A stretch of DNA of 64,000 nucleotides. It comes from a virus. Below the pieces are notes generated by a model. The model had not been told where the DNA came from and searched no databases. It was given only the letters and a program-made list of their open reading frames with translations. Below are positions 23,381-30,953 of the stretch, piece by piece. The stretch is taken from IMG/VR virus record IMGVR_UViG_3300025128_000017, positions 32,158-96,157 of that record; one strand, written 5' to 3'. Each line of letters begins with the position of its first letter. Positions within the stretch are counted from its first letter, which is position 1. The position numbers were made by a program, and so were the translations under genes.

Positions 23381-23584
23381 ATGAGTGCGAGCCAAAGAGC
23401 GTTTGATGATGCTTGGTTGATGTTAAAGTCTCAGCCTGTAGGTTTGTCATTTACTAAATCTCAAAGAGACAAAATTGTTCATACAATTGTTAAGATGATG
23501 CAAAGTGATAACCCTGAAATGATAGAAAAAGCCACAGAATTGTACAGTCTCTACAATAATTCTTTTGATATTACTCTGAATTGA
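23381..23584 (+). CDS. Small protein with N-terminal AW-LK signal
   Basis: A 67-residue helical protein, MSASQRAFDDAWLMLKSQP..., with its own TATA promoter. The N terminus carries the shared D-x-A-W-x-x-L-K signal. The rest is one or two helices (KIVHTIVKMMQSDNPEM...). Its 3' end overlaps the convergent minus-strand gene by 14 bases. Probably a small packaged protein. Confidence 0.7.
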   Translation: MSASQRAFDDAWLMLKSQPVGLSFTKSQRDKIVHTIVKMMQSDNPEMIEKATELYSLYNNSFDITLN

Positions 23585-23903
23585 AACCAGTTGTTGTGCC
23601 AGCGTGTTCTCTAGCGTCCGTAGCGGCTTCTTGTATTTTATTACCTGTGTCGCCTACTTTAGCACCAACTTTTTTCCCTGCTTTTCTGCCAGCCATACCA
23701 CCGACTAGTGAACCAACTCTTGCACCAATTGCTGTTCCAATTCCCGGAACTACACTTCCAATCGCAGCACCAAGTGCAGCACCACCAGCAGCACCTGCCG
23801 CAGTTCCACCAACAGCACCACCACCAGCACCTACTTTTCCTTCAGTGGTTTTAGCATCGCCGTATTTTAAAACAGACCACGCTTCTTCAAATGGGTCGAC
23901 CAT
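23571..23903 (-). CDS. Glycine-zipper membrane protein, only minus-strand gene in the right arm
   Basis: A 110-residue protein starting MVDPFEEAWSVLKYGDAK. It has the shared AW-LK signal at the N terminus, then a long Gly/Ala glycine-zipper stretch (residues ~25-85, for example 'AAGAAGGAALGAAIGSV') like those of pore-forming or membrane-inserting virion proteins. The opposite-strand frame reads as a Pro/Ala-rich shadow. The signal shows that the minus strand is the coding one. It is convergent with the gene before it and divergent from the next; no clear TATA is seen. A role in membrane penetration is inferred. Confidence 0.75.
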   Translation of the reverse strand: MVDPFEEAWSVLKYGDAKTTEGKVGAGGGAVGGTAAGAAGGAALGAAIGSVVPGIGTAIGARVGSLVGGMAGRKAGKKVGAKVGDTGNKIQEAATDAREHAGTTTGFNSE

Positions 23904-23930
23904 AATAAGCGGAGGAAGGGGAAGGTAAAA

Positions 23931-24701
23931 ATGCTGTCGCCTTTCGTAAGACCTATCATGTACGTAGGTGTTATACGGAAAGCACCTGTAGATTTCTCAA
24001 CATATCAGCAAGTACAAGACAATGGAAGAACAATTCATACTGCTGATGCTTATGAAGATGGAACTGAAGCAAACGAATACACCTCTCCTAATTATCAATT
24101 AAGAGCAGAAACAGAAGGTTTAGGTGGTAGAAAACCGTTTGCACAAGTTGTTGCAGGAAAAGTAGGTAGAACACCAATAGGTACAGATACAGAAGACCAA
24201 AGTTTTGGAGAACCTACAAACATTAGAGGTAAGGCTACCTTTAGTAGAGTACCTGCAAGAGAAGATTTCAAATTAGATGATGAAGAAGCGGGAAATTTAG
24301 CAGCAGACAATGTTTATGTTGATGAAGCAGATAGAAGACGAGGTATTGGTTCTGACATGTACGATTTAATGGCACATATAGGTGAACGAAAAAATATGAA
24401 TTTAGTTCCATCTGAAAATCAAACCGCTGATGGAAAAAAATTTTGGAGTAAAAGTGGTCAAGAAGGTCAATGGAGGATTAATAGAAGTGAACCTATGAAT
24501 ATAACTTTACAACTACTAAAGGGAAAAAGTTACATTCAAGATAGACCAAAACGACTCGCACAAGCCAAAGTTCAACGTCTTAGCCGAAAAGTTAAGAACG
24601 CACGCACTCAACACAAGTACAAACGTAATTTGGCTCGTGGAGCAATTAGACCAAAAATGAGGACACAAACCGGATTAATTAGAGTAACAAGGAGTAGATG
24701 A
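23931..24701 (+). CDS. GNAT acetyltransferase with basic C-terminal tail
   Basis: A 256-residue protein. Residues ~60-180 look like a GNAT fold: 'NVYVDEADRRRGIGSDMYDLM' (spanning ~127-147) has the acetyl-CoA-binding R-x-x-G-I-G loop, and 'GKKFWSKSGQ' fits the last helix-strand. Then comes the shared signal 'SEPMNITLQLLKGKS' at ~186, and a very basic tail (QDRPKRLAQAKVQRLSRK...). An in-frame ATG at 24495, behind AGTGA, could start a 68-residue basic product. If packaged, it might modify capsid or host proteins; the substrate is unknown. Confidence 0.7.
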   Translation: MLSPFVRPIMYVGVIRKAPVDFSTYQQVQDNGRTIHTADAYEDGTEANEYTSPNYQLRAETEGLGGRKPFAQVVAGKVGRTPIGTDTEDQSFGEPTNIRGKATFSRVPAREDFKLDDEEAGNLAADNVYVDEADRRRGIGSDMYDLMAHIGERKNMNLVPSENQTADGKKFWSKSGQEGQWRINRSEPMNITLQLLKGKSYIQDRPKRLAQAKVQRLSRKVKNARTQHKYKRNLARGAIRPKMRTQTGLIRVTRSR

Positions 24702-24702
24702 T

Positions 24703-24996
24703 ATGAAACCAATAGACGCAGCATTTTCTTTTTTAAAAGCAGCAGGACCAATGAGACAATTAATGGATAATCCAGCCGACCCACAGAGTGAGTTAGTTGC
24801 TGGTGATGATGAAAAATTACAACAAGCGTATGAAGAAGCACATAAAGAAATAGATGAGCATCATAAAAAGAAGCAGACTGCACAAAAAAGAAGAGATGAA
24901 ATGAATCATCGCAATTCCAAGAAAGATGTTGACAAATTCTATGAAGATAATCACCCTGATTTCTTTAGCAGTTTAACTAAACCTGAATTAGATTAA
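24703..24996 (+). CDS. Small charged protein with N-terminal signal
   Basis: A 97-residue protein starting MKPIDAAFSFLKAAGPM, the A-F-x-F-L-K form of the shared signal. The rest is a long charged helix rich in His, Lys and Glu ('HKEIDEHHKKKQTAQKRRDE'), probably coiled coil, ending in a short hydrophobic patch. It follows the GNAT gene by one base. Probable internal virion protein. Confidence 0.7.
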   Translation: MKPIDAAFSFLKAAGPMRQLMDNPADPQSELVAGDDEKLQQAYEEAHKEIDEHHKKKQTAQKRRDEMNHRNSKKDVDKFYEDNHPDFFSSLTKPELD

Positions 24997-25002
24997 GTGA
25001 TT

Positions 25003-26181
25003 ATGATGAACCCGTTTGACGTTGCTTTTGAATTTATTAAAGCACCTCCACCTGATTTATATTACAATGCTGAAGAAAGTGTACCATACGATAATGACGC
25101 AATGCATAATATAATGGGTACTGCTAAATTACAAGAAGTATTACAAGAAGACCCCGCTGTAATGGTAGATGCACATTTTGGTGCTTTCGATGAAGGTGTT
25201 AGAGGGGCAGATTTAAACCCAAAAGGGATGAATTATGGTATGCCTTATCATAAACTTATTACTAACCAACGAATGAAACCAGAAACAATTAATTTCATAA
25301 GAACTTTAGGAGCATCTGAAACATCTCCAGTTGGGATGAGTGTTGATGCAAAACAAATTTCAAACATAGTACATGACGGAGAAGATTGGATACACAGTAA
25401 AGAAAAAAATAAAGGTCATTGGCAATATTCAATCAAACCTCTTGTGGGTACATCAGAAACTGGAAGAAAACAATTTCCCAATTTTGATTTAGGTGATATG
25501 AGATTTTTAAATGATATGGAAAATATGTCCGATGAAGAAAAATTTCATAGAGATTTTTTCCTATCTGAAAAAGGGCAAGACATGTTTTATAGTGATGATA
25601 ATCATCATAAAGCGAAAAGAGATTCTATAGAATACTCCGTAAATGCACCAGATGAAAATTCTACTGCTGAAGAATTGATGACTTATTATTCTAATACAGG
25701 GGCAAAAGGTGCTGAATGGTATCCACATTTATCTGAAGCAGGAAGAAAATACATAAATAAAAATTTAGGAAAACCGGGATTTGCAAAGCCTATAAAAATC
25801 CTTATAGATAATGCAATGGTGGAAAGAAAGAGAGTTTTAGAGGCAAGGGAAGAGGCAAAGAAGCGAGGTCCTTTAGACGAACAAGGTAGACAAATTTCCG
25901 TTAAAAGCGAACCAATGGATATAGCCTTCCAATTACTGAAAGAACGTAAGTCACCTGAAGCGTTTGCCAACAAAAAGAAATACGATAGTGAATATCAAAA
26001 AACACCAAAGCGTGTAAAATATCGTGAACAACTAAATGCAGAACGTAGAAGAAGAGGAATATATGGCAAAGGTGGAAAAGATGTCAGCCATACACAAGGT
26101 GGAAAATTAACATTAGAAAGTGTTCATGCTAATAGAGCAAGACACTTTAAGAATAAAGGAACGCTTAGGAGAGTGAAATGA
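25003..26181 (+). CDS. Two-part protein with N-terminal and internal signals
   Basis: A 392-residue protein. The N terminus MMNPFDVAFEFIKAPPP has the shared signal, and a second copy, 'SEPMDIAFQLLKERK', starts at about residue 302. Between them is a ~280-residue folded region rich in His, Asp and Tyr with no named domain; after the second copy comes a basic tail. An ATG at 25915 in the second copy could give an 88-residue product. The tail reads like an HNH-associated or ribosomal-type basic segment ('VKYREQLNAERRRRGIYGKG'). The start at 25003 is chosen over GTG 24997. Confidence 0.75.
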   Translation: MMNPFDVAFEFIKAPPPDLYYNAEESVPYDNDAMHNIMGTAKLQEVLQEDPAVMVDAHFGAFDEGVRGADLNPKGMNYGMPYHKLITNQRMKPETINFIRTLGASETSPVGMSVDAKQISNIVHDGEDWIHSKEKNKGHWQYSIKPLVGTSETGRKQFPNFDLGDMRFLNDMENMSDEEKFHRDFFLSEKGQDMFYSDDNHHKAKRDSIEYSVNAPDENSTAEELMTYYSNTGAKGAEWYPHLSEAGRKYINKNLGKPGFAKPIKILIDNAMVERKRVLEAREEAKKRGPLDEQGRQISVKSEPMDIAFQLLKERKSPEAFANKKKYDSEYQKTPKRVKYREQLNAERRRRGIYGKGGKDVSHTQGGKLTLESVHANRARHFKNKGTLRRVK

Positions 26182-26252
26182 AACAAACATTACCTTTGCG
26201 GAGAATAAAAACAAGTAGTAGGTTTAATTGGTGGAAGTGTGACTTAATATGA
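26178..26252 (+). CDS. Tiny basic peptide (24 aa)
   Basis: A 24-residue frame, MKQTLPLRRIKTSSRFNWW..., bridged to both neighbours by ATGA overlaps (26178-26181 and 26249-26252). The double overlap favours translation. Very basic at the N terminus. Function unknown. Confidence 0.45.
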   Translation: MKQTLPLRRIKTSSRFNWWKCDLI

Positions 26253-26431
26253 GTTGTGAATGTGGTCATTGTGTAGGTATGGATGGAGCATGGGATATGC
26301 TTGAAAAAAAATTATGTCCTGCTGGTAAAGCGGCTGCAAAAAGAAAGTTCAAAGTTTATCCATCTGCATATGCTAATGGTTGGGCTGTACAATATTGTCG
26401 TGGTAAGTTTAAGGGGAAGAAAAAGAAATGA
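26249..26431 (+). CDS. Small basic protein with YPSAYANGWAVQYCRG motif
   Basis: A 60-residue protein. The segment 'KFKVYPSAYANGWAVQYCRG' is a motif I recognise from small uncharacterised proteins of tailed phages and large DNA viruses (DUF5872-like, by memory). N-terminal CECGHC and two other Cys may bind metal, and 'MDGAWDMLEKKL' is a variant of the shared signal with Glu for Lys. It ends KGKFKGKKKK-like, so DNA binding is plausible. Overlaps both neighbours. Confidence 0.75.
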   Translation: MSCECGHCVGMDGAWDMLEKKLCPAGKAAAKRKFKVYPSAYANGWAVQYCRGKFKGKKKK

Positions 26432-26640
26432 ATCATATTGCTAATGTGAAAGCATGGAATCTTCTCAAAGGGAAAGAGGATGCACCAAATTATCGGAAAG
26501 CCACAGGACCAAAAAAATGTGGTAATTGTAAAGCATGGGATTCTTCAAAAACAAATGACCCAATGACAGGGTATTGTGAAATGTATGATTTTACTTGTAG
26601 AGCAGACCATACTTGTGATGCATGGGTGAGTAAAAAATGA
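26428..26640 (+). CDS. Small cysteine-rich protein with signal
   Basis: A 70-residue protein. The N terminus MNHIANVKAWNLLKGKED has the shared A-W-x-L-L-K signal. The remainder is a four- or five-Cys module (CGNCKAW ... GYCEMYDFTC ... CDAW) like small phage proteins that resemble high-potential iron-sulfur or zinc proteins. It overlaps both neighbours by ATGA. Confidence 0.75.
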   Translation: MNHIANVKAWNLLKGKEDAPNYRKATGPKKCGNCKAWDSSKTNDPMTGYCEMYDFTCRADHTCDAWVSKK

Positions 26641-26945
26641 CACGATGTACTTGTTATGATACTCTCGTAGTTAAAAACCTGAATCGTTGGTTTAAAGAAA
26701 AATGGGTAGATGTTTCAAGAAAAGACAAGGATGGCAAGCATCCACCGTGTGGGAGAAGTAAAGCAAAACTTTCAGGTAAAGGCTATCCAAAGTGTAGACC
26801 TTCTGTAAAAGTTTCAAGCGATACACCAAAAACTTCTGGTTCAATGAGTAGTGGACAAAAACAAGCAGCAACTAAAAGAAAAAGAGCCAAAAAACAAGGT
26901 GTTGGCGGAAAACCTACTATAGTAAAGATGGTTGGGGTGATATAA
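26637..26945 (+). CDS. DUF5872-like basic protein
   Basis: A 102-residue basic protein: 'RWFKEKWVDVSRKDKDGKHP' followed by PCGRSK, 'GYPKCRPSVKVSSDTPKT' and a Lys/Arg-rich end. I recognise this pattern (W-V-D-V ... P-C-G-R ... Y-P-K-C-R-P) from a family shared by phages and nucleocytoplasmic large DNA viruses, where its function is unknown. Probably DNA- or RNA-associated. Confidence 0.75.
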   Translation: MTRCTCYDTLVVKNLNRWFKEKWVDVSRKDKDGKHPPCGRSKAKLSGKGYPKCRPSVKVSSDTPKTSGSMSSGQKQAATKRKRAKKQGVGGKPTIVKMVGVI

Positions 26946-27298
26946 TGGAGCACGAGCCTTGTAATTGTTGCACACCTTTCCAACAAGCAACAGTCGCTTT
27001 GATGGATAATGTTTTTGAAAAGGCTAAAAAGAAATCTAAACCATTTCACGGTTACAATCCAAACAGACATAGCAGAAGTGGTGGTCTAAATGCAAAAGGT
27101 CGTGCAAAGTTCAAAAGAGAGACAGGTGCAAATCTTAAAAGACCTGTTACAAAGAAACCAAGTTCTCTAAAACCCGGTAGTAAAGCGGCAAAAAGAAGAA
27201 AGTCTTTCTGTGCAAGAATGGGTGGAAGTAAAGGTCCAACGAGCAAGGGTGGGAAACTTACCCCGAAAGGTGCAGCGTTGAAAAGATGGAATTGTTGA
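26945..27298 (+). CDS. DUF6321-like basic protein
   Basis: A 117-residue basic protein. 'SGGLNAKGRAKFKRETGANL', 'KAAKRRKSFCARMGGSKGP' and the final 'GAALKRWNC' are the recurring blocks of a small viral family (DUF6321-like, by memory) seen in cyanophages and giant viruses. The N terminus adds CNCC. It is the last gene of this block of four small basic/Cys proteins. Function not known. Confidence 0.8.
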   Translation: MEHEPCNCCTPFQQATVALMDNVFEKAKKKSKPFHGYNPNRHSRSGGLNAKGRAKFKRETGANLKRPVTKKPSSLKPGSKAAKRRKSFCARMGGSKGPTSKGGKLTPKGAALKRWNC

Positions 27299-27306
27299 TT
27301 ATTCCA

Positions 27307-27385
27307 ATTATTCATTATTCTATCTATAATAAAGAATAATAATATATATTGTGTATAGAAAGAATAATGAAACATTAGAAACATT
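27307..27385 (+). promoter_or_regulatory. Operator-promoter module B
   Basis: Four ATTATTC/GAATAAT sites (27307, 27314, 27334, 27362) surround TATA-like AATATATATT (27341-27350), followed by GTATAGA (27353) and TAGAAACATT (27376-27385). It lies in the 113-base gap before the gene at 27412. The heptamers in both orientations about a TATA box suggest a repressor or activator site controlling the late block. A co-linear copy is at 19645-19780. Confidence 0.6.
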
Positions 27386-27411
27386 AGTTGTTAATTTTCA
27401 AAACCCTTATT

Positions 27412-28080
27412 ATGTCAACCTCTGTGGCCTTTAACAAGGTCATTACTATGGTAGGAGCGAACCACGATAATCACGAGATGAGATTGACAGGACTTATTCT
27501 TGCACAATCTGCACTAATTGGTGCGGCAGTAGGAATATTTGACGCAGGTATTTGGTTGCCAGCAGGAACAACAGAAAACCATTGGGTAAACGGAATGACA
27601 TACTCAATGGGTGCTTTAGCAGTGCAAATTCTAGCATACTATTTGTTTAAAATGTTCTTTGAACAGCAAATGCAAGAAAAAGTTAGAATTTCTGAAATGC
27701 AAAGGCAAAGAGATAGTAGATATAGAGAAATGCAATACAGCCATGACCAGCGTAGACAGGATATGGAATTGAGAATGCAAGAAATGCAATTAGAAAAAGA
27801 AATTATGTGGATGCAACAAAATCCCGGTAAAGCATTTCCACAGTTTATGGATAAAACATCAAAATATAATTCTAGTAATGTTAGTGGTTTAGGGGTTGAC
27901 TATAGTAGTTCTGCAAAACCACCGCAACATATGGCAGACGTAAGTAATTCTGCTTTAACTTTAGGTATGTCAGGTAACAATCTAAAAAGTGATGTTACAC
28001 CACCAAGAAACATGGATGAAGATGGATATAGATTAAAAGCCGATGGAACTATAGACAAAAGATTCAAGAAAAAAAGGTGA
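27412..28080 (+). CDS. Two-pass membrane protein with coiled coil
   Basis: A 222-residue protein starting MSTSVAFNKVITMVGANHDN. Two membrane helices (residues ~30-52 and ~67-86) are followed by a long charged coiled coil rich in Met, Gln, Arg ('SHDQRRQDMELRMQEMQLEK'), then a polar, basic tail. First gene after the operator-promoter module. Possibly a membrane-anchored assembly or lysis-timing protein; no family recognised. The ATG at 27412 is preferred to a TTG at 27388. Confidence 0.75.
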   Translation: MSTSVAFNKVITMVGANHDNHEMRLTGLILAQSALIGAAVGIFDAGIWLPAGTTENHWVNGMTYSMGALAVQILAYYLFKMFFEQQMQEKVRISEMQRQRDSRYREMQYSHDQRRQDMELRMQEMQLEKEIMWMQQNPGKAFPQFMDKTSKYNSSNVSGLGVDYSSSAKPPQHMADVSNSALTLGMSGNNLKSDVTPPRNMDEDGYRLKADGTIDKRFKKKR

Positions 28081-28083
28081 TGT

Positions 28084-28350
28084 GTGAAAACGATGGGGCG
28101 TATCTTCAAGACACCAAAAGACGATTCAGTTGAAGAAACACTGAGAGCCATGCACTTGGCTAACACTGTTGATAATACCTATGAGTGGGGTGTTGGATGG
28201 TTACGAACTGTTATCTTTTCAGCAATAACTGCTCTGATTATTAGTTACGTTGAATCAGTTTCTGATTTTAGATTGTGGGGTTGGACTGTTGAATGGTCTT
28301 ATGAACAGGCTAGAGATTTAGCAGACTGGCTTTATGCTAAAATTGATTGA
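28084..28350 (+). CDS. Small membrane protein
   Basis: An 88-residue protein with a GTG start (GTGAAAACG). A single hydrophobic helix at about residues 40-58 ('TVIFSAITALIISYV') is followed by a Trp-rich amphipathic part. It sits between the two-pass membrane protein and the GTPase, and may form a membrane complex with them. No family recognised. Confidence 0.65.
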   Translation: MKTMGRIFKTPKDDSVEETLRAMHLANTVDNTYEWGVGWLRTVIFSAITALIISYVESVSDFRLWGWTVEWSYEQARDLADWLYAKID

Positions 28351-28362
28351 GGTGTATAAATT

Positions 28363-29076
28363 ATGATGACGGGTGGTAGCGTATTAGTAGGTGCTGCCTT
28401 ATACGGTCAAGCGTTATATAATTCTTGGAAACCTAGAAGAGTAGGAATATATGGTACTAGTATGGTTGGTAAAACTACCTTAGATAGATATATGACAACA
28501 CCGGGTGAAATGGAAGAAATTCCTGTAGATGAAAGAACTGACCATTTTAAATTAATAACTAGATATATATTACCTAAACCTACAAGAAAACGAATTAGTT
28601 ATTCCGGTGAAAAAAGAGTTGTTTATTCTTCTGATGTAGGAGGACATGATAGATTTTGGAATCTTTGGATAGATGATATGGTTGCAAGACAAGTTGAATG
28701 CGTTGTATACATGTTTGATGATAGGGCTTTTGCAGGTGGTCCTGATGGTATAGACCAATTAGCCGGATTCAAGTTTTTAGTTGATGCTTTGATAAATCGT
28801 AATTATAGGTATAGAACTCTTAAAAGTAGATTAAAGGGTAAAAGATACGCTCCTAGATTACTTATGTTAGTAGCAAATAAGGCTGATAGATTCTTTGATA
28901 AAAGTGCAGCAGATTTATGGTCACAAGGAAGAATAGGTGAACATAAAATATTTGACCCGTTTAGAGATGAGTTGATTAGATTGCAAAAAGCAAACCTACC
29001 AACAAAACGTGCTTTCATGGCAACTAGGGTAGGTTGGAACGTAGAGCCAACAATGGTAGATTTATTGACTACATGA
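28363..29076 (+). CDS. Small P-loop GTPase-like protein
   Basis: A 237-residue protein. Walker A is GTSMVGKT (31-38), the G3-type motif is DVGGH (91-95) and the G4 motif is NKAD (172-175) after a hydrophobic strand 'RLLMLVAN'. These match Ras/Arf/SRPRB-type GTPases; a possible N-terminal hydrophobic helix (residues 5-20) could anchor it to the membrane. It would bind and hydrolyse GTP. GTPases are rare in tailed viruses, and the neighbours are membrane proteins, so a role in host-membrane remodelling or virion release may be considered. Function is inferred. Confidence 0.8.
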   Translation: MMTGGSVLVGAALYGQALYNSWKPRRVGIYGTSMVGKTTLDRYMTTPGEMEEIPVDERTDHFKLITRYILPKPTRKRISYSGEKRVVYSSDVGGHDRFWNLWIDDMVARQVECVVYMFDDRAFAGGPDGIDQLAGFKFLVDALINRNYRYRTLKSRLKGKRYAPRLLMLVANKADRFFDKSAADLWSQGRIGEHKIFDPFRDELIRLQKANLPTKRAFMATRVGWNVEPTMVDLLTT

Positions 29077-29105
29077 GTGACCTTTTTTATGTGTAACGGT
29101 GTCGG

Positions 29106-29294
29106 ATGTATATGGCGAGAGGTGCGACGAGTACTGTTTTAGTTCCAATTGGTGGAGCAAGTAAGTCACTTAGGACTACTGTGCCTATGTGGATTATTAA
29201 ACAATTTAACCTCGATGCTGGCAGTAAACTTAATTGGAGAATAGACATCGAAGGCGACGAGATGCTCATCAAAGTGTCTCCTGTGGAGAAGTGA
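29106..29294 (+). CDS. AbrB/SpoVT-like DNA-binding protein
   Basis: A 62-residue protein. 'SKSLRTTVPMWIIKQFNLDA' followed by GSKLNWRIDIEGDEMLIKV is the swapped-hairpin AbrB fold (S-x-R-x-T-V-P-x-x-I-x-x-x-x-x-x-x-G-D/S-x-L-x-W), typical of archaeal transcription regulators and antitoxins. No toxin gene is next to it. It may bind the operator-promoter modules in the region. It lies between the GTPase and a structural-type gene. Confidence 0.85.
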   Translation: MYMARGATSTVLVPIGGASKSLRTTVPMWIIKQFNLDAGSKLNWRIDIEGDEMLIKVSPVEK

Positions 29295-29298
29295 AAAA

Positions 29299-30330
29299 AT
29301 GGTTTTAGATATACCGGATAACATGTATCGAACACTTACCAACACACCATTACAAACACATTCTTTGTCATCGTTGAATGAGGCTGCTATGATGGCGATG
29401 GCTCAACAAGGCAATCCTCAATTTAATCAAGGAGCAATCATGGAACAAGCCACTGCACAACAACACATGCAGCAATACGGTACACAATTAAATCTTCAAG
29501 TTCCTAAAGTTAATTTTTATCCTTCTAATAATCCTGACCCACGAAAAGCAAGAAGAAAGGATATTAAACAAGCATATAAACTATTATCTCCGACAAAACG
29601 TTCTATATTCGACCCTAGAAGATGGGTAGGTAGTAAATATAGATATAATAAAGATACAGGAGTTTGTTGTATTGATGGTTGTAATGTTAAAGAATTAATA
29701 CAACATGACAATCTGTATGCTAGAATTAGTGATGAAGAAACAGGTGTAAGTCTGTGGGAACTTTACTGGACAAACCCTATCACTTCACAACCTGAAGCAT
29801 TTATTGCAAGAACCGGGGTTACTAGTGGTCGTAGATTACAAGCAACTTATTGTCCTGAACATCTACATCTTTATCATTTACTTTGTAAATGGGAAACAGA
29901 ACAAGATAAAGAAGATGAATTAAAACCATCTTATTTTAAAGATAAAGTAAACAAGGGTGTAAGTTTAGTTACTGTACCTGTTACTGCCATGCAAAGTAAA
30001 GAAACACAAATGCCTGAGTTAGTACAAAAATATGAAAACTTCTTTAAAGAAATAGAAAAAGACTCTAATAGAACTAAAGGGATTAATGTTTGGCACGTAC
30101 CAAATCCAGAAACTGGATTAAATGATATTACTATGATACAGTTTGACATGAGAATGTTCCAAAAAGAAGAAGTGCAACAACAAATTGCTGCTCAACAAGC
30201 ATTTCAAACAGTTTTAAACCAACAGGCTCAAGTTCTTAACCCCGCCACGGTAGTGCAACCACCACCTGTAACACCAGCACCGGCGGTAATACCAGTAACA
30301 GAAATACAACAAAATGAGGTGACACAATAA
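29299..30330 (+). CDS. Hypothetical virion-associated protein
   Basis: A 343-residue protein. The N-terminal ~60 residues are Gln/Met-rich; residues ~115-205 contain Cys pairs (GVCCIDGCN ... YCPEHLHLYHLLC) that look like a metal site; the C-terminal part is a Gln-rich helix followed by a Pro-rich tail (PPPVTPAPAVIPVTE). No family recognised. Its stop abuts the next gene (ATAATGG), and a GGAGAAG ribosome site precedes the ATG. Confidence 0.7.
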   Translation: MVLDIPDNMYRTLTNTPLQTHSLSSLNEAAMMAMAQQGNPQFNQGAIMEQATAQQHMQQYGTQLNLQVPKVNFYPSNNPDPRKARRKDIKQAYKLLSPTKRSIFDPRRWVGSKYRYNKDTGVCCIDGCNVKELIQHDNLYARISDEETGVSLWELYWTNPITSQPEAFIARTGVTSGRRLQATYCPEHLHLYHLLCKWETEQDKEDELKPSYFKDKVNKGVSLVTVPVTAMQSKETQMPELVQKYENFFKEIEKDSNRTKGINVWHVPNPETGLNDITMIQFDMRMFQKEEVQQQIAAQQAFQTVLNQQAQVLNPATVVQPPPVTPAPAVIPVTEIQQNEVTQ

Positions 30331-30953
30331 TGGGATTATTTTCTACAACACCAGCAAGCAACAATTCATCATTTAGTTTAGGAGCACCTGTAATGAATAC
30401 TGCACCTCCTACACAACAAGGTTATCAGAATTCTTACGGTGCATCACCATTGACTGCTGGCATATTAGGTGGTGCTGGTATAACTCCGCAACAGTATGGG
30501 ATGCCCGTTGCCCCACCTTCTGAAACAGATGTTTTAGCAGCCATGTTAACAACTTTACAACCGATAGATAGATTTATTGTCAGTCAAAATATGCCTGTAT
30601 TCATAGAAATGCTTTCTAACATAACCACATTTTCTCTTCTGAATGTGTTAAAAAATGCTACTTTTAAACTAGATGAAGAGGGTAACATGTCATTAGATGT
30701 TATGTCTTTACCTAGTGATTTACAGACATTAAGTGCAGAAAATATTGTTGCACAACTAAATAGTTTACAAAACACATCCATGCAATCCATCCAATCTGCT
30801 GAACAACAAAGGATGCAAATAAAAGCAATGGCTGACCAATCGTTATTACAAGGTGCTCTTGGTGCAGCAATGCAACCCGGCGTTATGGAAAATGTTGGAC
30901 AGGCTGCTGGTGGATTTTTCAATAGAGCATTATTTGGAGGTACAATGAAATGA
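30330..30953 (+). CDS. Hypothetical virion-associated protein
   Basis: A 207-residue protein. The N terminus (~75 residues) is Gly/Pro/Gln/Tyr-rich and probably disordered; the middle is helical ('DVLAAMLTTLQPIDRFIVSQ'), and the C terminus is Gly/Ala/Met-rich ('GALGAAMQPGVMENVGQAAG'). No domain recognised. It overlaps the next gene by ATGATAA. Confidence 0.65.
   Translation: MGLFSTTPASNNSSFSLGAPVMNTAPPTQQGYQNSYGASPLTAGILGGAGITPQQYGMPVAPPSETDVLAAMLTTLQPIDRFIVSQNMPVFIEMLSNITTFSLLNVLKNATFKLDEEGNMSLDVMSLPSDLQTLSAENIVAQLNSLQNTSMQSIQSAEQQRMQIKAMADQSLLQGALGAAMQPGVMENVGQAAGGFFNRALFGGTMK

Noticed and set aside
23581-23928. Plus-strand Pro/Ala-rich frame
   Set aside because: It is the shadow of the minus-strand glycine-zipper gene, which has the shared N-terminal signal and a more credible composition.
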